The notes under the pieces are model-generated. The model was not told where the DNA came from. It saw only the letters and a program-made list of their open reading frames with translations, and did no database searches. Below, piece by piece: positions 8,561-17,687 of a DNA stretch of 53,634 nt. Position 1 is the first letter of the stretch, and each line of letters starts with the position of its first letter. Source of the stretch: Syntrophales bacterium (GTDB lineage: Bacteria; Desulfobacterota; Syntrophia; Syntrophales; UBA5619); contig JAURXV010000121.1 of the NCBI GenBank assembly GCA_030654195.1, positions 1-53,634 of the forward strand. The letters are read 5' to 3'. The position numbers and the translations under genes are program-made.

Positions 8561-8869
8561 ATGACTCTCAAAAAGCAGCGGTCCAAGGATAGCCCGACAG
8601 TGCGGGAGAGGCGGACGACCCCGGCCGCCGTGGCCGAGGAGATTCTGGAGGAGAAACTCGAAGACATCGCCACGATCCTGTGCAAGTCGGAGACGGACAG
8701 AAGTCGCTTATACGATGAGGTGCTGGCCATGGTGGAGAGGGGACTCGTTCGGATTGCACTGCGGCGGTCAAATCACGTGAAGAGCGCCGCGGCCGCCTAT
8801 CTGGGGATCAACCGGAACACCTTTCAGAAGAAGATGGTCAAGCTCGGCATCGATAACGATCCGGAATGA
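8561..8869 (+). CDS. Small Fis-type helix-turn-helix protein
   Basis: A 102-residue protein with a charged N-terminus and a C-terminal Fis-family DNA-binding helix-turn-helix: RSNHVKSAAAAYLGINRNTF followed by QKKMVKLGI. That is the same motif found at the end of NtrC-type activators. It lacks any receiver or AAA+ domain, so it is more likely a small nucleoid or regulatory protein. It is read in the same direction as the genes on either side. A palindromic repeat separates it from the sugar-nucleotide-transferase-like gene, so joint regulation is possible but not shown. Confidence 0.7.
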   Translation: MTLKKQRSKDSPTVRERRTTPAAVAEEILEEKLEDIATILCKSETDRSRLYDEVLAMVERGLVRIALRRSNHVKSAAAAYLGINRNTFQKKMVKLGIDNDPE

Positions 8870-8887
8870 TGGAGAGGCCGGACGAAC

Positions 8888-8914
8888 GGGGACATGATGC
8901 CGCATCGTGTCCCC
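8888..8914. repeat. Palindromic element type B (full copy)
   Basis: A full 27-base copy in the 100-base gap between the Fis-type gene and the next gene. Confidence 0.85.
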
Positions 8915-8969
8915 GTCCAGCGTCTCCGGGCAAGGACGGAGCGGAAACGGCCAAGAGTAAGGAGGAACA

Positions 8970-10229
8970 GTGTCGGAGATGAAACTTCCGGAACCGGTGG
9001 CAAGACTCCTGGAGAGGGGCGTTCGGATTCCGAATCCCTTTTCCGTCGATGTCGGTGAAGAGGTCGATCCGGAACGCATTTCAACGAAAGGGGTTGTATT
9101 GTACACGGGGACGAAGATCTCCGGGGCGAAAACCCTGATCTCATCGGGGGCGAAACTGGGCGGCGAAGCGCCGGTGACGGTTGCCGATTGCCGTCTCGGC
9201 CGGGGGGTGGAGCTCAAGGGGGGTTTTTTCAAGTCTTCCGTATTCCTGGATCAGGCGAACATGGGGTCCGGCGCCCAGGTCCGGGAGGGGTGCCTTCTCG
9301 AGGAGGAGGCGAACGGGAGCCATACCGTCGGCCTGAAACAGACCATTCTCTTTCCGTTTGTCACCCTGGGCAGCCTGATCAACTTCTGCGACGCCCTTCT
9401 CGCCGGGGGGACCAGCCGCAAGGATCACAGCGAGGTGGGAAGCTCCTACATCCATTTCAACTACACCCCTAACCAGGACAAGGCAACCGCCTCCCTGCTG
9501 GGTGACGTCCCCCGCGGCGTGATGCTGAGGGAGCCTCCGATCTTTCTCGGGGGGCAGGGAGGACTGGTGGGACCGGCCCGGATCGGTTTCGGGACGGTGA
9601 TCGCCGCAGGGGAGGTCTGGCGGGGGGATTGCCCCGAGGGAGGAAAATTGCTCCAGGGAGAGGGAAAACAGGCCTCCGCGAAGCCTTTTCATCCGGGGCT
9701 CTACGGCGACATCCGCCGGCGGGTGACCAACAACATCCTCTATCTCGCGAATCTGTTAGCATTGAGGCAGTGGTATCTTCACGTGCGCCGTTCCTTTCCC
9801 GGCGATCCGGAACTGGGGGAGGCGCTCTATCAGGGGGCGCTGGAGACCCTCGATGCGGCCGTGGCGGAGCGGTTGGCGCGTTTCAAAGCCCTGGCGGAAA
9901 AGATGGAGAAATCGCTGGAACTCGGCGAAAGGTTCCTGCCGGGGGAGACCCGCGGGGATATCCTACGGCAACAGCGGGAATTCCGGGGACGGTGGCCGGA
10001 ATTAGAGGCGTGCCTGACGGACCGTCAGGAGGAAGCGGCCGGCCGGGAGGAACGGGACGGATTTCTCGCAAAGCTGGTCTCCGTCCGGGAGGCGCAGGGA
10101 AACGACTATATCCGGGTGATCCGGTCGCTGGACCGGGGGCTCTCTTCTCTCGGGACGCTGTGGCTCCAGCGGGTGGTCGATGCCGTCGCTGAGAGGGCGC
10201 TCGCCCGCGTCCCGTCCTGTCGTGTGTGA
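8970..10229 (+). CDS. UDP-N-acetylglucosamine pyrophosphorylase-like beta-helix protein
   Basis: A 419-residue protein starting with GTG at 8970 behind AAGGAGGAACA. The first 230 residues contain short glycine- and isoleucine-rich turns (GVVLYTGTKISGAKTLISSG, GQGGLVGPARIGFGTVIAAG) typical of a left-handed parallel beta-helix, as in the GlmU C-terminal domain. KDHSEVGSSYIHFNYTPNQDKAT matches proteins annotated as UDP-GlcNAc pyrophosphorylase-related in Deltaproteobacteria. The canonical GlmU nucleotidyltransferase signature (GxGTRMxS) is not visible, so catalytic activity is uncertain. The C-terminal 170 residues are largely helical. It lies just before the long GlmS-like gene, on the same strand, which supports a shared role in amino-sugar metabolism. 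Confidence 0.65.
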   Translation: MSEMKLPEPVARLLERGVRIPNPFSVDVGEEVDPERISTKGVVLYTGTKISGAKTLISSGAKLGGEAPVTVADCRLGRGVELKGGFFKSSVFLDQANMGSGAQVREGCLLEEEANGSHTVGLKQTILFPFVTLGSLINFCDALLAGGTSRKDHSEVGSSYIHFNYTPNQDKATASLLGDVPRGVMLREPPIFLGGQGGLVGPARIGFGTVIAAGEVWRGDCPEGGKLLQGEGKQASAKPFHPGLYGDIRRRVTNNILYLANLLALRQWYLHVRRSFPGDPELGEALYQGALETLDAAVAERLARFKALAEKMEKSLELGERFLPGETRGDILRQQREFRGRWPELEACLTDRQEEAAGREERDGFLAKLVSVREAQGNDYIRVIRSLDRGLSSLGTLWLQRVVDAVAERALARVPSCRV

Positions 10230-10268
10230 CGCCGTGACGGGTCGTTTGTGCCGAAACCTGCCGCAAAC

Positions 10269-10324
10269 GGGGACATGATGCTGCATCGTGTCCGTAAGTG
10301 AGAACAGATTTCAAATCTGTCCCC
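10269..10324. repeat. Adjacent type B and type A elements, both degraded
   Basis: A type B copy (10269-10293, core TGATGCTGCATCG, damaged right end) is followed directly by a type A copy (10300-10324) whose left end has decayed to GAACAGATTT. They lie just before the start of the GlmS-like gene. Confidence 0.8.
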
Positions 10325-10348
10325 TTGAGAGGGCGGGAAGAGGAAAAA

Positions 10349-13300
10349 ATGTCTACGGAACACGTCTTGCCGAGACTTTGCCGAAGGATCGTCCGTTTCT
10401 TAAGGGAGTGCGAGATCCATGTCGGGCGCAACCCTCAAAAGGTTCATGCGCCGGCGCTGATCCTCTTTCCCCATCATCCCGCGATTCTCTGCTGTGGCCT
10501 TGCCGGTATCCTGACCCTACGCCGAAAGACGCCGCCCCGGGCGGTGGGCGATGACCTGTCTATTCTCTTTGCCCGGGCGGCGGAAAAGAACCTGCCTGCC
10601 CTTCTGCTCGAATGGGGACATGATGCCGCATCGTGTCCCCGCCGAGATTTCAAATCTGTCCCCGTAACGACGTATCTGGGGGGGATCCCGGCCCAGGAGG
10701 CGATGGAGCAGGCGCTCCTCCGCATGAAGGGGGAAGAGGCCTTTGAAAAAATATTCTACGATCCCGGTGAGTTAAGCACTCTATCTCTTCTTTCTGAAAA
10801 AATGAAAGCATTTCTCGCCGTTGAGGAGGGGTTGTTGGAGGAGCAGGCGGGTCGGATTTCGACGGCCGATCTGGAGGCCGTTAACCACGGTCTGGTCGTG
10901 ATCCGTGATCTCATCTGGGGGCTCGATAAGGATATCCTGCAGAATGTCGAAAAAATCTGCCGCCTGGCCGGAGCCGGGGGCGTCACCGATGTGGCGCCGG
11001 AGGCCCTGCCGAAATACCGGAAAATGAACTTCCTGCTGAATGGCCTCGATCGCCTGGAGGTAAGGGGCCGGGATTCGGCGGGGATCCAGATCTCGTTCGT
11101 TGCGGCGGATGCCTCGGCCTTCGACGGGATCATGACCGCTCTTCGGGAAAAAGGGCTCGGCGATGAGTTGGACCGGCGGATGGCGCCCGGGGATCTTGCC
11201 AATGGTTCAATCACCTGCTCTCCGGTTATGGGGACAGATTTGAAATCTGTCCCCATAACCGGCGGCCGGGCGATCTCCTTTACCTACAAGACCGCCGAGA
11301 TCATCGGCGAACTGGGACGGAACGTCCGGGAACTGAGGCGCCACATAGCGACGGACCGCCTGTTCCATACCTTCGCCCGTCTCCCGGTTGCCTTCGAGAC
11401 CGCCTTCACCCACACCCGCTGGGCGTCCGTAGGATCGATCACGGAAGAAAACTGTCATCCGATCGGGAACTTTACGCTGGTCTCCGAGAATTACGGGGAC
11501 ATGATGCCGCATCGTGTCCCCGTTAGCGCGGGGACAGATTGTAAGGGCTCGATTAATCGAGCCCCTACTGCCCCCTTGGATGGTTCCGCCTGCGGGAAGG
11601 GTTACGGGATCATCCATGTGGTCTTGAACGGCGACATCGACAACTACCAGATGCTCCGGGAGGCCCTGGATGAGGAATGCGGGCGGATCGCGCCGGAAGT
11701 GACGACCGATACGAAGATCATCCCGCTGCAGATCGAAAAATACCTGCGGGCGGGTCATGACATGACCGACGCGTTCCGGCGCGCCGTGAACGATTTTGAA
11801 GGGTCCCATGCGATTGCGATGATCAGCAGCGCCGAGCCCGGAAAGATTTTTCTGGCCCTCAAGGGAAGCGGCCAGTCGATCTACGTAGGGATAACTCCCG
11901 ACCGGTATCTCTTCTCCTCGGAACTCTACGGCCTGGTGGAGGAGACCCCCTTCTTCATCAAGATGGAGGGCGAGCGGCCCTCTCATCCGGACATGCCGGA
12001 GCGCACGGGACAGATCTTCATCCTGGATCAGGATGCCGAGGGAGGGGCGGCCGGCATCCGGGGGCTCTTCTATGACGGGACGCCGCTTCCGCTCGGTAAA
12101 GAGGCGGTGAGGCGGGCGGAGATCACGACAAGGGATATAGATCGCGGCGACTACCCTCACTACTTTCTGAAGGAGATTACCGAATCGACCCTCTCCGTCC
12201 GGAAGACCCTGCTGGGCAAATACCGGATCGAGCGGGAAGGGGGTAAGGCGCGCGCCGTCTTCAATCTCGGCCCGAACATCATCCCGGATGGAATCCGGGA
12301 GGCGCTCTGCGGGGGGAAGATCCGGCGGATCGTCGTGATCGGTCATGGGACGGCGGCCGTCGCCGGGAGCGCCGTGGCCGACGCGATGGAGCGCTGCCTC
12401 AAGGGAAGCGGCATCCGTGTGGAGGCCCGGATCGCCTCCGAACTGAGCGGCTTTTGCCTGGAGGACGGCCTGCAAGAAACCCTGGTCATCCCGATCACCC
12501 AGTCGGGAACAACGACGGATACCAACCGCGCCGTGTCGATGGCCGTGGAGCGGGGCGCGAAGATCATCGCGATCGTAAACCGCCGCCAGTCCGATATCAC
12601 GACAAAGTCCGACGGCGTTTTTTACACCTCCGACGGCCGGGACATCGAAATGGCCGTCGCCTCGACCAAGGCCTTCTATTCCCAGATCGTGGCCGGTCAC
12701 ATCCTGGCCCTTGCTCTGGCCCGGCTCCTCTCGACCCTGACCGACGAACGGATTGCGGAGGAACTCCGGCTGCTCGAACAGGCGCCGGAACTGATGGAGA
12801 AGGTCCTCGCGCGGAAGGAGCAAATCCGCGGCGCCGTAGAAAAACTGGTGAAACAGAAACGCTACTGGGCGGTCGTCGGAAGCGGACCGAACAAGGCGGC
12901 GGCTGATGAGATCCGGATCAAACTGAGCGAGCTTTGCTACAAGACGATCTCTGCCGATGTGGTGGAGAACAAGAAACATATCGATCTTTCCGCCGAACCG
13001 CTGATCATCGTCTGCGCGTCGGGAAGCCCGGAAACGGTCACGGGGGACATTTTGAAGGACGTTGCGATCTTCAAGGCCCACAAGTCCGCGGTGGTTGTTT
13101 TTGCCGACGAGGGAGAGGAGCGCTTCAACGCGATCGCCGATGCCGTGATCCCCATACCCCGCGCGCCGCTGCCGCTTCCCGTGATCCTGAACACGGTGGC
13201 GGGCCATCTCTTCGGCTATTACGCCGCGTGCAGCATCGATGCCGACGCCCTCTTCCTCCGCGCGTTCAAGAGCCGCCTCAATCTGATCATGGTCGAACAT

Positions 13301-14239
13301 GCGAAGCGGAACCTCTCCGTCCATGAGTGCATTGCCGACGGCCGTCTGCGGCGCCTCGTGAACGATTTCACGCACCAATTCCAGCAAAGAAAAAATCAGG
13401 GCGATTTTTCCCAGACCGGCGTGCGGACGATCTCTGATCTGATTCTCTTGCTGAAATACGCGGCCGGGAAACTGCCGCTCGACGACTTCCGGCATGATTT
13501 CCCCTGGGAGGCGGAGCCGGCGTCGCCGATCGATCTGCTGGACATTACGCTCGGTCATGCGGTGGATGAACTCTCTCGCCCGATCGATGCGATCCGCCAC
13601 CAGGCGAAGACGGTGACGGTGGGGACGAGCCGGAAGGAGGCGCCGCTGGGAGGCCTCCTCTTCGATCTTCTGCCGGAACTCGCGTTCTCCACCCGTTCAC
13701 TCCTCAGCACGAACGTTCTGGCCCTCGGCCGGATGCAGAAGGCGTTAATCGCCGTCAACGGCTATACCCTCTATGCGGTGAATCACCTGGATGCCGAGGG
13801 GAAACCGGGGGACGACGCGACGATCGATATCCGGAAGCGGGGCGGTGTTTCCCTCGAGATGCATTCCCGTGTCGAAAAATCGGGACGCCTGATGGGAACC
13901 AAGAAGGGGATCGTCTCTTCCGGGCGGATCTACGTGGGACAGGGCAAATCGGACGGAGCCTCCGTCGTGGTCATCCCGCTGATCGGGGAGGGAGAACAGG
14001 TCCGGCATCTCCTGCTGATTCATGTGACGTTTAACGAGGCGCTCTCGGTACAGGAGCGGAAAGATCTTCTGGGCGAGCGGGTCAACGATATCCGGGATCT
14101 GATCCAGGAATTCAACCTGGCGTGGGACGATCGTTGTCTCGGGGAGATCCCCCTCGGCGTTCTTCTGGGCGAACCGGTCGAGGTGATCGCCGGGCAGATC
14201 CGGAGTGGGGGACAGATTTCAAATCGAATGGGGACATGA
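10349..14239 (+). CDS. Very long GlmS-like protein (class II amidotransferase plus two SIS domains)
   Basis: A 1296-residue protein related to glucosamine-6-phosphate synthase, which uses glutamine and fructose 6-phosphate. The start is the ATG at 10349, after GGGAAGAGG. Reading from the next upstream ATG would add only repeat-derived residues. A class II amidotransferase-like region has CCGLAGIL (Cys 48-49), RGRDSAGI and FTHTRWASVGS, then VVLNGDIDNYQ. Two SIS sugar-isomerase domains follow (VVIGHGTAAVAGS near 660; VVGSGPNKAAADE near 840), then a 250-residue C-terminal extension of unknown role. GlmS is normally about 610 residues with its catalytic Cys exposed at the N-terminus; here 47 residues precede it. 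Palindromic elements interrupt the gene in frame at about residues 89-105, 292-305 and 383-406. A last element supplies the stop codon. Whether it makes glucosamine 6-phosphate is uncertain. Confidence 0.75.
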   Translation: MSTEHVLPRLCRRIVRFLRECEIHVGRNPQKVHAPALILFPHHPAILCCGLAGILTLRRKTPPRAVGDDLSILFARAAEKNLPALLLEWGHDAASCPRRDFKSVPVTTYLGGIPAQEAMEQALLRMKGEEAFEKIFYDPGELSTLSLLSEKMKAFLAVEEGLLEEQAGRISTADLEAVNHGLVVIRDLIWGLDKDILQNVEKICRLAGAGGVTDVAPEALPKYRKMNFLLNGLDRLEVRGRDSAGIQISFVAADASAFDGIMTALREKGLGDELDRRMAPGDLANGSITCSPVMGTDLKSVPITGGRAISFTYKTAEIIGELGRNVRELRRHIATDRLFHTFARLPVAFETAFTHTRWASVGSITEENCHPIGNFTLVSENYGDMMPHRVPVSAGTDCKGSINRAPTAPLDGSACGKGYGIIHVVLNGDIDNYQMLREALDEECGRIAPEVTTDTKIIPLQIEKYLRAGHDMTDAFRRAVNDFEGSHAIAMISSAEPGKIFLALKGSGQSIYVGITPDRYLFSSELYGLVEETPFFIKMEGERPSHPDMPERTGQIFILDQDAEGGAAGIRGLFYDGTPLPLGKEAVRRAEITTRDIDRGDYPHYFLKEITESTLSVRKTLLGKYRIEREGGKARAVFNLGPNIIPDGIREALCGGKIRRIVVIGHGTAAVAGSAVADAMERCLKGSGIRVEARIASELSGFCLEDGLQETLVIPITQSGTTTDTNRAVSMAVERGAKIIAIVNRRQSDITTKSDGVFYTSDGRDIEMAVASTKAFYSQIVAGHILALALARLLSTLTDERIAEELRLLEQAPELMEKVLARKEQIRGAVEKLVKQKRYWAVVGSGPNKAAADEIRIKLSELCYKTISADVVENKKHIDLSAEPLIIVCASGSPETVTGDILKDVAIFKAHKSAVVVFADEGEERFNAIADAVIPIPRAPLPLPVILNTVAGHLFGYYAACSIDADALFLRAFKSRLNLIMVEHAKRNLSVHECIADGRLRRLVNDFTHQFQQRKNQGDFSQTGVRTISDLILLLKYAAGKLPLDDFRHDFPWEAEPASPIDLLDITLGHAVDELSRPIDAIRHQAKTVTVGTSRKEAPLGGLLFDLLPELAFSTRSLLSTNVLALGRMQKALIAVNGYTLYAVNHLDAEGKPGDDATIDIRKRGGVSLEMHSRVEKSGRLMGTKKGIVSSGRIYVGQGKSDGASVVVIPLIGEGEQVRHLLLIHVTFNEALSVQERKDLLGERVNDIRDLIQEFNLAWDDRCLGEIPLGVLLGEPVEVIAGQIRSGGQISNRMGT
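10614..10663. repeat. Composite palindromic element (B plus half of A) inside the GlmS-like gene
   Basis: A full type B copy (10614-10640) is followed by the right two-thirds of a type A copy (10644-10663). Translated in frame it gives GHDAASCPRRDFKSVP, residues 89-105 of the protein. Confidence 0.85.
11222..11262. repeat. Extended type A palindrome inside the GlmS-like gene
   Basis: A perfect type A core at 11230-11254. The flanks CCGGTTAT and ATAACCGG make the whole 41 bases palindromic. It is read as PVMGTDLKSVPITG in frame. Confidence 0.85.
11495..11564. repeat. Composite of three palindromic elements inside the GlmS-like gene
   Basis: In order: a full type B copy (11495-11521), the left half of a type A copy (11530-11540), and a different perfect palindrome with arms GGGCTCGATT and AATCGAGCCC (11545-11564, called type C here). 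All are read in frame, as GDMMPHRVP, GTD and KGSINRAP. Confidence 0.8.
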
Positions 14240-14256
14240 TGCCGCATCGTGTCCCC
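14207..14256. repeat. Truncated type A plus type B at the end of the GlmS-like gene
   Basis: A type A copy missing its TGTCCCC end (14207-14225) is followed by a full type B copy (14230-14256). The reading frame enters the B element in the one forward frame that contains TGA, so the element ends the protein (stop at 14237-14239). Confidence 0.85.
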
Positions 14257-14292
14257 GTTCGGCGACAGGCCGACCGGTGTGAAAATGAATAA

Positions 14293-15903
<1,611 letters not shown>

Positions 15904-15923
15904 TAAAATTGGTGAATGATGTC

Positions 15924-15948
15924 GGGGACAGATTTCAAATCTGTCCCC
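15924..15948. repeat. Palindromic element type A (full copy) at a pseudogene junction
   Basis: A perfect 25-base copy between pyrG and a 5'-truncated dehydrogenase remnant. It is the last element of this kind I noticed going rightward. Confidence 0.85.
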
Positions 15949-15958
15949 ATCAGACCAT

Positions 15959-16340
15959 ATGCCGCTTACCAAGGATACCGAAAGGATGTTCGACCGGGCG
16001 TTTTTTCCGGAATGAAAAAGACGGCCTTGATCATCAATACGTCGTGGGGAGGCGTCATCGACGAACCGGATCTCATCCGGGCTTTACGGGAAGGGGTCAT
16101 TGCGGGCGCCGGGCTGGATGTATTTGAACATGAACCGATACAACCCGGAAATGAGCTGCTTTCGATGAAGAATGTGATTCTCACGCCCCATACGGCGGCG
16201 CTGACCGAAGAGTGCGTGAATCGGATGGCCGTTGCGGGGGCCGAGAGGGTGGTCGATCTGTTCAACGGTTTCATCCCCGAAACGTGGCCAATCCGGAAGT
16301 CCTTTCGTTTGAGAGGTGGAAATACCTTCGGAAGAAATAG
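15959..16340 (+). pseudogene. Remnant of a D-2-hydroxyacid dehydrogenase (C-terminal part, two frameshifts)
   Basis: The sequence encodes the second half of a D-isomer-specific 2-hydroxyacid / phosphoglycerate dehydrogenase, but in three frames. MPLTKDTERMFDRAFF is in one frame from 15959. KKTALIINTSWGGVIDEPDLIRAL and ILTPHTAALTEE are in the next frame from about 16010. NVANPEVLSFERW is in a third frame to a TAG at 16340. Both shifts look like loss of one base in a short run (T-run near 16004, A-run near 16282). The NAD-binding N-terminal half is missing, and the break lies about ten bases after a type A element. Its product may once have fed the 2-oxoacid oxidoreductase encoded next. Sequencing error could explain the shifts but not the missing half. 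Confidence 0.75.
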
Positions 16341-16463
16341 CGTGAATGTATTCTTTTTTATGGCTCGGCATCAGCGACGGGTGAAAAGTGACGCGACAGC
16401 AGCCGGCCCCTGTGAAAGCAGGGGAACTATTTTTGCGAAAGCGTCAAGAAAGGACGTGAGACC

Positions 16464-17591
16464 TTGGGACGGGAAGTGAGACTGGTGCAGGGCAATCAGG
16501 CGATGACGGAAGGCGCCATCTATGCGGGGGCCAGATTTTATGCCGGTTATCCGATAACGCCCTCTTCGGAAATCGCGGAGGAATGCTCGAAAGTCATGCT
16601 GAAGGTGGGCGGCGTCTACATGCAGATGGAGGATGAGATCGCGAGCATCGCCGCGGTGATCGGGGCCTCTCTGGCCGGAGCTAAGGCGTTTACGGCGACG
16701 AGCGGGCCGGGGTTTTCGCTGATGCAGGAGAATCTGGGCCTTGCCGTCATGGGAGAAGTTCCCTGTGTCGTAATCAACGTTCAGCGTCGCGGACCCAGCA
16801 CCGGCCTCTCCACAAAGCCGGCTCAGGGTGACATCATGCAGCTCAGATGGGGTCGGCATGGCGACCAGAGCGTGATCGCCCTCTGTCCTGCGACGGTAAG
16901 CGAATGTTTCGCCATGACGGTCACCGCCTTTAATCTTGCGGAAAAATTCCGCCTTCCCGTGATCGTCGCCCCCGACGAGATTGTGGCCCATATGCGTGAA
17001 GCCTTTTCACTTCCCGAGCCCGGCGAGGTCGAGGTGATCGACCGGAAGAAACCTTCCGGTTCCCCGAAGGATTACAAACCTTTCGTGGCGGACGCCGATG
17101 GTGTGGCGCCGCTGGCGGCCTACGGAAGCGAATACGTTTTCCATGTGTCGAGTTCGATGCACGGTCCGGACGGTTACAGCAACAACGATCCCGCCAATGC
17201 CGCGTGGCGGGTGGCACAACTGCACCGGAAGATCGAAATGCACAGGGACGAGATCGTGATCACCAGGAGCTTCGCCGCGGAGGATGCGGACGTTCTGCTG
17301 ATTGCCTTCGGGGCGACCACCCGCGCCAGCCGGGCCGCGGCGTTGGAGCTCCGGAAGCGGGGAATCAAGGCCGGCGTTCTGCAACTGATCACCCTCTGGC
17401 CGTTTGCGGACAGGGAGGTGGCGACCCTGGCGGACAAAGTGAAAACCGTGATCGTGCCGGAGATGAACTACAGCGGTCAGGTGGCCGGAGAGGTTCAGCG
17501 GGTCCTGGGAAGCGGGGCGGATATCCGGAGGGTCAACAGCTACAACGGAGAGGTCATCACGCCGCAGGAGATCCTGCGGGCGATCGTTTGA
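16464..17591 (+). CDS. 2-oxoacid:ferredoxin oxidoreductase, alpha subunit
   Basis: Alpha subunit (375 residues) of a KorAB/VorAB-type enzyme, which oxidatively decarboxylates a 2-oxo acid to acyl-CoA with ferredoxin as acceptor, or runs in reverse. Domain I shows QGNQAMTEGAIYAGARFYAGYPITPSSE. It continues with the TPP-proximal MQMEDEIASIAAVIGASLAG and SGPGFSLMQENLGLA. Domain II near the end has LITLWPF and VPEMNYSGQ. The length fits the 2-oxoglutarate or branched-chain enzymes rather than pyruvate oxidoreductase; the substrate cannot be fixed from sequence. It starts with TTG at 16464 after AAGGACGTGAG. It heads a four-gene operon with the beta and gamma subunits and a flavoprotein. Confidence 0.9.
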   Translation: MGREVRLVQGNQAMTEGAIYAGARFYAGYPITPSSEIAEECSKVMLKVGGVYMQMEDEIASIAAVIGASLAGAKAFTATSGPGFSLMQENLGLAVMGEVPCVVINVQRRGPSTGLSTKPAQGDIMQLRWGRHGDQSVIALCPATVSECFAMTVTAFNLAEKFRLPVIVAPDEIVAHMREAFSLPEPGEVEVIDRKKPSGSPKDYKPFVADADGVAPLAAYGSEYVFHVSSSMHGPDGYSNNDPANAAWRVAQLHRKIEMHRDEIVITRSFAAEDADVLLIAFGATTRASRAAALELRKRGIKAGVLQLITLWPFADREVATLADKVKTVIVPEMNYSGQVAGEVQRVLGSGADIRRVNSYNGEVITPQEILRAIV

Positions 17592-17615
17592 GGGGCTCGT
17601 AAAAAAGTCAAAGAT

Positions 17616-17669
17616 TTTCCCCCTCTTGACGGGGGAAAATAGTCTTCCCTCCCCCTTGACGGGGGAGGG
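17616..17669. repeat. Tandem GC-rich palindromic repeat
   Basis: Two neighbouring palindromes, CCCCCTCTTGACGGGGG and CCCTCCCCCTTGACGGGGGA, are followed by GGGTTAGGGTCGGGGTG up to the start of the beta-subunit gene. The unit is unlike the GGGGACA elements. It sits inside the operon and could affect transcript stability. Confidence 0.6.
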
Positions 17670-17687
17670 TTAGGGTCGGGGTGAAAA

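Noticed and set aside
11207-13600. Long minus-strand open frame (about 800 codons) opposite the GlmS-like gene
   Set aside because: The plus strand has clear SIS and amidotransferase motifs; the minus strand has none and looks like a codon-usage shadow.
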